Positions 55,956-64,000 of a DNA stretch of 64,000 nt are shown piece by piece. Each line of letters starts with the position of its first letter. The stretch's first letter is position 1. The notes under the pieces are model-generated. The model saw nothing but the letters and a program-made list of their open reading frames with translations. It made no database searches and was not told the DNA's origin. The stretch lies in assembly GCA_001606155.1 (NCBI GenBank), contig LODT01000004.1:1054001-1118000 (forward strand). The letters are read 5' to 3'. The position numbers and the translations under genes are program-made. The DNA is from Tieghemostelium lacteum. Lineage: Eukaryota > Evosea > Eumycetozoa > Dictyosteliales > Raperosteliaceae.

Positions 55956-57587
55956 ATGTGGTATACAGACGACGATGAAGATATTGCAGTAGTACTTGAT
56001 AAAATTGAGCAAAAAGAAACTGATTATATAAATTCAAAACAACAACAGCAAGAAACCCCATCAATAATTAATACGACTTTAAATTTTACTAATAATAATA
56101 CTATAAACTCAACGAGTGATAAATCAAATATGAATAAAAGTAATTCTCGAATTATAGCATCTTCGACAGATGATGAAATTAAATTACCTCTATCTACATC
56201 CCCTTCACCATCACCTTCACCATCACCCTCACCTTCATTTATGTCTGCCAGTCAAGACACTGTATTTACATTAGAAACTGACCAACCACAACCACCTCAA
56301 ACAACTTTACCACATCAACTACCTCAATCTATTACTAGTAACAATAATAACAATAATAGTTTTAATAGAAATACAATTATAACATCTACAGATAATGATT
56401 TACTGATAGATTCTAGCACATCTGAGGAGCTTGGTAAACTACCAAGTTTCTTATCTTCGCCGTTGGTACAGAGTTCTGATCAATTAGATAGTGGTTTATT
56501 GAATCCCAATCCACTGAGACTGAATCAATCCATACTCAATACCAGTGAAGATATAGTTACAGTACCACCTCCAATAACATTAGAACAACATCAACAAAAT
56601 CAGATTTCACAGTTATCTGATGAAGCCAAAACATGGATAAAAGAAGGTAAAGAGATATTTTGTAATTTTTTAAAACGACATCAATGTTATGATGTCATAC
56701 CTATAAGTGGTAAAGTTGTGGTCTTAGATACTAGATTAGTTGTAAAATCTGCATTTTATGCACTGGAGGAAAATGGTATCAAATCAGCACCACTTTGGAG
56801 TTCAGAATTACAAGATTTCACAGGTATGATAACAGTGAGTGATTTCATTGATATCCTGCTGTACTATTATAAAAAACCAAAATCAGATAATATCTTTCAG
56901 GATATGGGTATACACAGAATAGAAACTTTTTGGAGAGAAATCAGTTGTGAAAGACCTTCAAAATCTCTAATCTATACAGAACCAGAGACCAATCTCTACG
57001 AGGCTGCATCTCTACTATTGAAATACAAAATTCATCGTCTACCAGTACTCGACAAGAAAGACACCAATTCCATTTTGCATATTCTGACACACTCTAGAAT
57101 TTTGGCATTTTTAATGAAATCAATGCCAGAGTTACCCGATAACCTACTTTCCATTCCCATAGAGTCTCTGGGCATTGGTACTTTTGGTTGTGTTGAAACT
57201 GTTTTTACAACTACACCTTTGGCACAGGTTTTAGAGTTATTGTCCATTAAGAAGATATCTGCTGTTCCTATTATTGACAGTGAGACTGGAAAGATTGTAG
57301 ATGTCTATTCAAAAGGTGATGTTACATTGATGGCTAAACAAGGTGTACTCTCACCAAATGATCTCAATCTACCTGTTCACCAAGTACTCTTAACCTTTAC
57401 CAAACTGTGGCAGAGACCTGAACAAATCTACAGTTGTTCTAAACAAGATAAATTGGGTGAGGTTATTGAAAAATGTATAAAGAAAAGAGTTCACAGATTG
57501 GTTTGTGTTGACCATAATAGAAAAGTCGAAGGTATCTTATCACTCAGTGATATTTTAAATTTTCTTTTAAATTTAAATCACCATTAA
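55956..57587 (+). CDS. prkag: AMP-activated protein kinase gamma subunit (SNF4-like)
   Basis: A single-exon gene of 543 aa. Residues about 225-540 hold four CBS motifs in two Bateman pairs that bind AMP, ADP and ATP and tune the SNF1/AMPK kinase. Clear gamma-subunit blocks: YDVIPISGKVVVLDTRLVVK, SAPLWSSELQDFTGMITVSD, ETNLYEAASLLLKYKIHRLP, IKKISAVPIIDSETGKIVDV, VYSKGDVTLMAKQG and CIKKRVHRLVCVDHNRKVEG. The last contains the arginine and histidine that contact nucleotide phosphates in the family. The first 220 residues are Asn/Ser/Pro-rich, including an SPSPSPSPSPS tract coded near 56200-56240, and are probably disordered. The start ATG at 55956 follows a T-rich leader. It converges on the dictyostelid repeat-protein gene, 87 bp apart. 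Confidence 0.95.
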   Translation: MWYTDDDEDIAVVLDKIEQKETDYINSKQQQQETPSIINTTLNFTNNNTINSTSDKSNMNKSNSRIIASSTDDEIKLPLSTSPSPSPSPSPSPSFMSASQDTVFTLETDQPQPPQTTLPHQLPQSITSNNNNNNSFNRNTIITSTDNDLLIDSSTSEELGKLPSFLSSPLVQSSDQLDSGLLNPNPLRLNQSILNTSEDIVTVPPPITLEQHQQNQISQLSDEAKTWIKEGKEIFCNFLKRHQCYDVIPISGKVVVLDTRLVVKSAFYALEENGIKSAPLWSSELQDFTGMITVSDFIDILLYYYKKPKSDNIFQDMGIHRIETFWREISCERPSKSLIYTEPETNLYEAASLLLKYKIHRLPVLDKKDTNSILHILTHSRILAFLMKSMPELPDNLLSIPIESLGIGTFGCVETVFTTTPLAQVLELLSIKKISAVPIIDSETGKIVDVYSKGDVTLMAKQGVLSPNDLNLPVHQVLLTFTKLWQRPEQIYSCSKQDKLGEVIEKCIKKRVHRLVCVDHNRKVEGILSLSDILNFLLNLNHH

Positions 57588-57674
57588 ACAATTATATAAA
57601 AAAGATTATAGTAATGAATAATAAATATATAGTCAATCAGTATTTTTATTGTATATATACACTTTACAAAAATG

Positions 57675-59837
57675 TTATTTTACAACAGTTTTTCTAATGT
57701 ACAATTTCATGGAGTTGAGGTACTTGATTATTAATGGTTTGGTTAATTCTTTACTCAGTTGTGCCAATGCCATGAGAGATTTATAGTCTCCTCCTTCACT
57801 TCTGTTTTCGTAGAGCCATTTAAATATGGATAGACTTGACATGGCACATTGCATAAGATCTTGGTTGAATATACTTTGTTGGAGGTTGGTTTCACTTATA
57901 AACTGAATTAATGGTAGATTTTCTTTCTTGATTTGTTTTTTGATTATAGGTTGTCTAAATAAAAAGGTAATTTTAGAGTTACTGGCAATATGCTTGTAGA
58001 TATTGATATTAACTGGAACACCATGCTCAAATGTTGTTTTATCAATTACAATTCTATCTGCTACTGAACAATGAGGATAGTATCGTAAAATGAGTTTAAC
58101 CATTTCCAATGAATTACTTTTCATTGCATTTTTAACTTGTTCTAGTGTTAACTCAGGACACTCTTCAAAGTGTCTAGCTAATAGATACTCTACACATTCT
58201 ACTCTACCATAGTTAATAAAATATGATAAACTGTTTATAAATTCAGGTTTAAGTGATTCTTGATCAAGAATCCATTGTAGATCGGAACTGGTAATCTTTC
58301 TCTCTTGGGCTAGAAGGTTATAAGATACTCTTGGCATAAATGGTATATCATAGCTTTTACATTTTTGCATGCATATCTTTAGGGTCTCAATAGACGCAGG
58401 TTCTACATACCACCTATATTGTGATTTACTCGATATTGGTGTGGAATTATTTAACAAAGTCTCAATGGACCCAGATTCTACATACAACCCAAGTTGCAAT
58501 TTACTCGATATTGCTGTGGCATTCTTTAACAAAAAATCATCAACTAGTCTTGTGTGGGTACCCACAAATTCTATCTTTTCTTTGGACATTCTGGATATTG
58601 AGAAATGGAGAAAATAGATATTCTTGTATTGGTCATGAAGATATTTAATGACCTCCATTGGATACACCAAACTTAGTAGTGAACTATTACCATTTTGCAT
58701 ATAAATTTTTTTTACTTCTGTTATATATCTCAAAAAATCCATTTGAGAGTGTTCGCATATATACTCTAGCAGAGTACCATAGCTTAAGCTACCAATTGGT
58801 GGAAAGTTTTCATCAATGTGCTTAAACAATGAAAAGTTATTAAGGTGCACTAGTTTTTGTAGGAATTCGAATGTATCAATTTCTAGTTTATACTTCTTAA
58901 TCAATGGTAGTAGAAGATTTATCAATTCAATTTGTTGTTCTACAATACCATTTCTGACAATATCTTCTAATTCACATACTTTAATAGCACATACAGATGA
59001 AGTGAGTTCTCTGATGGTTTTTGTTGTACAATTTTCTGGTTTGGAAATGATAGTTTTTAGAAGTGGAATGTTTATAGTGTCAACTGAAACTGAGATTTTG
59101 AATTCATTTAGTTCACTAAAATATATTTTGGCTGCTGGAGTTCCAAATTTAGAGAAAATATCCATCCATTTATATTTTACTAGATGTGGTAGTATCAATC
59201 TCCAAGGTAAATCTTTAATTGAGTTCAATTTGGTTTGGAATGTTGCAATAAACCAATCTACAACATCTCTACTACCTGATTCCAGTGATCTCTGAAAACA
59301 ATATACTACATCAATTGTCTCTGGTGACTCCAATTTAGATTGGTTTAATTCATTCCAAATGAATTTACATTTCTCTAATGACCCTGATTCACAACATTTA
59401 GAGAATATGTTGCTACTGTCAACTGTGTAAGGTGATTTACCAGAACATATCCCCTGAAATGGTTCCTTTATTGGTAATGGCTTGACTTTTACCAGTATTT
59501 GACCTTCAAATAGAAAGTATAGTTGTTGGTAGAGAAATGTAAAGATTGTCATATCATTTACCAATAGACAAATCAATTTCACTGCATCTGGTCTAAAATA
59601 CAATTCTTGGTGAATATCCAATCCGTGTGCTATAATTCTTTTACATTTATCAAGAAAGAGGTTCAATTGATTCTTTTTCAATAAAGATTCAACATTTCTT
59701 AATTCATTGTATCTCTTTGGTTTCTTTCTAATCAATCTTGTATAATATAGATTATTATTGTGTTCTTCAATACACTTATATATATAGTTTGAGATATATT
59801 TATTGTTAAATATCAGTCTAAATAATTCTAATTCCAT
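57675..59837 (-). CDS. Dictyostelid multigene-family protein, ankyrin-like helical repeats
   Basis: A single-exon gene of 720 aa. The N-terminus (MELELFRLIFNNKYISNYIY) and the alternating pattern of helix pairs (SLEKCKFIWNELNQ, LLEYICEHSQMDFLRYITE, RVECVEYLLARHFEE, SLEMVKLILRYYPHC) are typical of a large dictyostelid family of degenerate ankyrin-type repeat proteins. I know no function for it. A 75-bp in-frame tandem duplication at 58384-58533 gives two consecutive 25-residue units, each ending SIETL. No membrane segment or signal peptide is seen. Members of this family are often lineage-specific and fast-evolving. Confidence 0.7.
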   Translation of the reverse strand: MELELFRLIFNNKYISNYIYKCIEEHNNNLYYTRLIRKKPKRYNELRNVESLLKKNQLNLFLDKCKRIIAHGLDIHQELYFRPDAVKLICLLVNDMTIFTFLYQQLYFLFEGQILVKVKPLPIKEPFQGICSGKSPYTVDSSNIFSKCCESGSLEKCKFIWNELNQSKLESPETIDVVYCFQRSLESGSRDVVDWFIATFQTKLNSIKDLPWRLILPHLVKYKWMDIFSKFGTPAAKIYFSELNEFKISVSVDTINIPLLKTIISKPENCTTKTIRELTSSVCAIKVCELEDIVRNGIVEQQIELINLLLPLIKKYKLEIDTFEFLQKLVHLNNFSLFKHIDENFPPIGSLSYGTLLEYICEHSQMDFLRYITEVKKIYMQNGNSSLLSLVYPMEVIKYLHDQYKNIYFLHFSISRMSKEKIEFVGTHTRLVDDFLLKNATAISSKLQLGLYVESGSIETLLNNSTPISSKSQYRWYVEPASIETLKICMQKCKSYDIPFMPRVSYNLLAQERKITSSDLQWILDQESLKPEFINSLSYFINYGRVECVEYLLARHFEECPELTLEQVKNAMKSNSLEMVKLILRYYPHCSVADRIVIDKTTFEHGVPVNINIYKHIASNSKITFLFRQPIIKKQIKKENLPLIQFISETNLQQSIFNQDLMQCAMSSLSIFKWLYENRSEGGDYKSLMALAQLSKELTKPLIIKYLNSMKLYIRKTVVK
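58384..58533 (-). repeat. 75-bp in-frame tandem duplication inside a coding region
   Basis: Two adjacent 75-base units (58384-58458, 58459-58533) both begin gtctcaat and end tttaacaaa on the plus strand. They match at roughly four of five positions. The length is a whole number of codons, so the frame is kept. The protein shows two similar 25-residue blocks. Confidence 0.85.
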
Positions 59838-60055
59838 TTAATAAAAAAATAAAAAAAAAAACAGAAATGTAAATTACACTTAGATCAATTTATCTTTTAT
59901 ATTACCAAAATGTAAAATATATATATAAAGAAGTACATTTTATCCTGTTTTCACCCAATTCTATTCAACAAAATTTTCTTAAAATAATAGGATAAACAAT
60001 TAAAAACCTATTTATAAATTACAATTTTTTAAATTATTTATTAAAGATTAATTGT
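59838..60055. other. Intergenic region between two minus-strand genes
   Basis: This 218-bp AT-rich spacer holds the promoter of the repeat-protein gene and the 3' end of the ComC-like gene. No further feature is seen. Confidence 0.5.
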
Positions 60056-63000
60056 TTATGGAGACATTTTACCAAGTTTTCTCAGTTTGTATCTGAATTC
60101 GACAGCAGTATTGGTTTTCTTCATTATAAAATATACAGATAGTAATATTACAAATAAACCAGCAACGGATGATGCAATGATTATACCTGCCAATTGGGAT
60201 TTGGTGAGTCCTTTAGAGGATGATGGACAGTTGGAATCATCAATAGGATTGCTTTCAACAAGAACTGAAAAGTCAGGATCAATAATGACATTATTGCTAT
60301 AATATGGAATATTGATACCAATAAGTTGTTGGGCTTCAAGGGTAGATCCTGATGTTGAGGTATTTTGTGTTGTTGATTGTAAAAGGGTGTTACTGATTGC
60401 AGTTGGTCTGAAATCAACTAATGCTCGTTTAATGAATCTTCCATAAAGACTGTGGTTATCAATTTGAAGTTTGAAATATTCATAAATCAGATCAGAATCT
60501 TGTTGATTTTCAGGTGTTCTAGTAACACATGTATCAGTGTTATCTGAAATGGTTTGTGCATTCATTACCAATTGAAGTCGATTGGTTGATGACTGGAAAT
60601 CAAATGATGATATTTCAATGGTATATTTCATTGTTGATGGTAACATTCGAATTTCTTCATTTGCAAATGTAATGGTGGTTTCAGTTGGATACCATTGAAC
60701 TGAAACTGTTACATTGGTACTATTATTATCAATTGATGTTGCATATAAATAGCTTGTTGTTGAAGAAGTACTGGTATTTGTGAATAACCATTGTGTGAAT
60801 GTGAAATTTCTTTGAATTTCATTCTTGAAATTCAATTCTCTCAATTCAACAACTGAGATTAGATTTCTGAATGAAATTTGAGAACCATCTGGAAGAGTTC
60901 CATTCACTGTTGTTTCAGCTGATGGATCAGTTGTCGAGACATTTGGTTGAGGAATATTGATTTGTTGACTCAGACAGTCTTTTCCAATCCAATTTCCTTT
61001 ACATTGGCAATCACCAGAAACAGAACAATCACCGTGATCAGGACCACCACAAACTGGGTTTCCAGGACACTGTTGCTGAATTGGTGATTGGGTAGGTGGA
61101 ATCTGAACTTGCACTCTAAATTTATTTGATTCAGCAGAATTTACAGTTACAAAGATATCAAATGCTTGGGTTGTTGCTGGTACATTATAGACGACCAGTG
61201 CAATGGAATGGAAGGTGGCTATTGGTAACTGAATATTCGAAGTAGTATTTTCAATGAAGACTTTGGTATTAGCACTATTAACACCAAAACCTTTTCCATA
61301 TATTGTAAGTGTTTCACCAAGCGATTTAATGTTGGATGTTGAGGTAATAGTCGGTCCCCCAAGTGTAAATGAGGTAGGGATTAATCCATAGGCACCTGGT
61401 AAGTCTTCAGGTGAAAAATAGGCAAAATTCATATACATATCAGCAACATTGGAGATGGATACCAAGATACCATCCAATCCAAACCCAATTGGAACTAGAG
61501 CTTGTCCTCCAAAATCAGCAGAATTACTAGTTGAGTTGAATATTGTATCTAAAGATACATGAATGATATTGGCTTTGATATCAGTGAGATATAACTGTGG
61601 AATATGTCTAAGATCTATTGGTGCATTTGTAGTTGATTTAACTTTAATTTTAAAATCCAAACTATTAACCACACCAATATTAAGTGTATTACCAAGAGGA
61701 AGATTAGTGATGGTAATATAGTCTAATACAGGTAGAGAGCTTGGTGCTGTTGTTCCAGTAATCGTTACAGGATCTATATTAACATTAGTTATAAAACTAC
61801 TAAACTTGTATGGTGAAACAGGGTTACCATAATTATTATAATATGAAGCATGTCCAGAATCATCAACTATAGTCATTGAAACCACAATAAAACTAGTTGA
61901 AATTCCATTATAGGTAGTATCAAATTCAAATTCTATATATAAAAAACCATCATTTGAGAGATCACTAAAGTCTTTAGAAATGATTCTTGGGTAGGGATCA
62001 CGACTTGAAACTATAGAGAATTGAGCATTTTTCCATGGAACTAAATGGTAATCAATTTTCACTTTAAAACCAATTGTGTACAAGGAACCTGATGCGTTAT
62101 AATACCCAGTACATGCTGAAACAGTAGGAGGAAATTCATCAGGTTCATCAGAAAAGATAAAGAGTTGACTTGTAGTTGGGAACAACTCTTTCAATAGAGT
62201 ACTAGTATATACAACTCCTGCTACATTTACTTCATAATACACAAACTTGTTCATCAATTTACCTGGTATTGTAAAATCTACAACATATCTACTTTCACTG
62301 TTTACATAGGTACCTTGGAATTCAATGTTCTTTAAAACTAGTGGATTGGCTTCTATTGATTGGAATGTTGGTTTGAAAATGACAGGAAACTGTGAACAAG
62401 CTGAAAAGTTACTGATGGTGATATACATTTTGTTTGATACAGGTGTACTTGCACTGAGGTTTACCATTGCATTTTGGAATGAAACTCCAGTGATATCATT
62501 TATGATACTATCCAAAGGATTTTCAGGGAATGTGTTCATATTGACGCTTAGTATCTCACCACTGTTAAATACCCCTACATTTCCAGCTCTATCATAGGCA
62601 AGAGCTCTGAATTGGTTGATATAGGTTGTGGCTTGGTTTATGGTTATCAACTTCTCATAGATACCATCCATAAAGTTGCCTGATACCAAGTCAGGATAAC
62701 CGATTATCTGGTCTAGCATTGAGATATAGTGCACGCCTGAACTTTCATCAGTAGCTCGTATTCTAACTACATATTGGTACCCTTTAAAGGGAGTAACTGT
62801 AACTGATTTAATAAATGGAGGTAGAATATCCACAGCTGATGGAGGGGTGTAGGCAACTGTGTATTGTTGAATATCAAATGCAAAATCATCAAATGTGTTG
62901 GTTGCATACTTTGAATCTATAAAATAGATTTTGTATTGGTATGTGCTTACTATACTTTGGAACCCGTAGAGATAGGGTAGATTATAAAGTCGAGTAAACA

Positions 63001-64000
63001 CTGGTGTAGTGCTATAGGAGTAAGGTGAATAAGACAATTTTAGATGATATATTTTTCTGTTGGTACCAAAGACAGTTACTTGTGTACCTACACATGAAGT
63101 GAAGATAAAAGTTGGTTTGGCAAGTAAAGCTGTATCTAAATCTGTTGTAATACCATTTAAAGGTGAAATGGTTTCAGCTTTAATGATTTGTGAGCCACTA
63201 CCTAGTTGGTAAGGGAAATAGGAAAACATTGTCTTCTTTGTACTATTTGTAAATACAGGATAATATCTGTAGCCATCCGGTGTATTATGCAAATTATAAA
63301 ATGAAGGATCGTCAACATCAGTTGTAAACATTGAAATTAGATTTGGAGTATTTACACCTACACCTCTTTTAATAAATGTTGGAGTTGTAGCTGAATAGTT
63401 ACCTTTTTAGATTTTAAATTAGTATTTTGTGTGACCATTGAAATTACTATTTGTATATAGTACATACTATTAGTTAAACTTGTAAATGTTCTAATTATGA
63501 ATGATTTTGATAATCCAGCTAAGTTTATTGTTATACTGTCACTGACATATAATTTTGAGAATTCAGACATTTCAACTCTGATTTCAACATACTTGTTATT
63601 TATAAGTCTAAATATTTCACACTTATATCCCATATTTGGAATTGGGGTTAAATCGAGTGGAATTGTATAAGCGATCCTATTGGTGATTCTTCTATTATTT
63701 GCACTAACATTTATATAGAAAAAGTCATGAATATCATCATGTAAGAAATCTAAACTGTTAACTTGAGTTGGTGTTAAACGTTCATATTGAAGTTGAAGAT
63801 TATCTAAACCTTAAGAGATTACAATAAGTGTTATTATACCAATTGACCATTTCACATTGAAATTTAACTAATCTTACTTGTACAAGTGTATAGGATCTCG
63901 GATTCCATTTCTGGTGATCCTGAATCAGCTTTATATGATACAAATACTGAGCCATTTCCCAAAGATACAGTATAGGCGTATCTATATACACAGGAACTGG
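60056..64000 (-). CDS. ComC-like IPT/TIG and EGF domain surface receptor (5' end missing)
   Basis: A partial gene running off the window at 64000. Three visible exons (63878 to beyond 64000, 63468-63809, 60056-63402) with introns of 68 and 65 bp; 1269 aa visible. The large extracellular part is beta-rich and repetitive. Near its end an IPT/TIG domain (LGETLTIYGKGFGVNSANTK) is followed by an EGF-like cysteine cluster (CPGNPVCGGPDHGDCSVSGD, CQCKGNWIGKDC). Next come the dictyostelid ComC-type membrane-proximal domain (DPDFSVLVESNPIDDSNCP), one membrane helix (LAGIIIASSVAGLFVILLSV) and a 20-residue basic tail. Relatives include ComC and the Tgr/LagC adhesion proteins, which act in cell-cell recognition and group-size control. 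The first visible exon reads SSCVYRYAYTVSLGNGSVFV in the correct frame; a competing longer frame there is spurious. Confidence 0.85.

Noticed and set aside
63800-63991. Frame MYIDTPILYLWEM at the right edge.
   Set aside because: Competing frame SSCVYRYAYTVSLG joins in phase to the next exon of the ComC-like gene.
1-64000. tRNA genes, CRISPR arrays, intact transposons or virus-derived elements.
   Set aside because: No tRNA-like arms, regularly spaced repeats, transposase, integrase or reverse-transcriptase motifs were seen. The degraded segment at 13480-13980 could not be assigned to any element.

Overview
The window is a compact stretch of nuclear DNA from a social amoeba (dictyostelid). Four things point there: very AT-rich intergenic DNA with long A/T runs; short GT-AG introns (mostly 59-120 bp) with GTAAGT or GTATGT donors; coding regions full of poly-Asn, poly-Gln and Ser/Thr tracts; and gene families typical of dictyostelids (type I polyketide synthases with the family's domain order, ComC-like IPT/TIG surface proteins, cAMP-receptor-like GPCRs, expanded F-box/LRR-like proteins). 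The sequence does not let me name the species.

Layout. 1-3.8 kb: a proline-rich RhoGAP and a mitochondrial HIBCH (valine catabolism), both on the minus strand. 3.9-5.5 kb: an F-box/LRR-like protein. 5.5-21.1 kb: two tandem, nearly identical highly reducing type I polyketide synthase genes (2311 and 2313 aa, two exons each). They arose by segmental duplication of a unit of about 7.5 kb. A copied tail of the F-box gene next to the second PKS marks one breakpoint. 21.6-30.7 kb: a TTC14-like TPR protein, a membrane metallophosphoesterase, a divergent QTRT2/SET-MYND pair and a Pumilio protein. 32.4-38.2 kb: Pcf11 and Integrator subunit 10, divergently arranged around one 300-bp promoter. 38.9-48.7 kb: a RhoGEF-PH protein, a Pmp3 peptide, a UBR1-type N-recognin, a seven-helix receptor and a DUF971 protein. 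48.9-57.6 kb: a mitochondrial RF2-type release factor, an unknown polytopic membrane protein, proteasome alpha-5, an AIRIM/C1orf109-like protein and an AMPK gamma subunit. 57.7-64 kb: a dictyostelid repeat protein and the 3' part of a ComC-like IPT/TIG-EGF surface receptor that runs off the window.

Thirteen multi-exon gene models were assembled by eye from splice sites; in each complete model the exon phases agree and the total length is a multiple of three. The most distinctive part is the PKS pair: two apparently intact paralogues with matching exon-intron structure, near-identical introns, diverged promoters and a ketosynthase half that has changed more than the rest. No tRNA, CRISPR array or recognisable transposon was found. 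One degraded, unidentified coding-like segment lies in the spacer between the two PKS copies.
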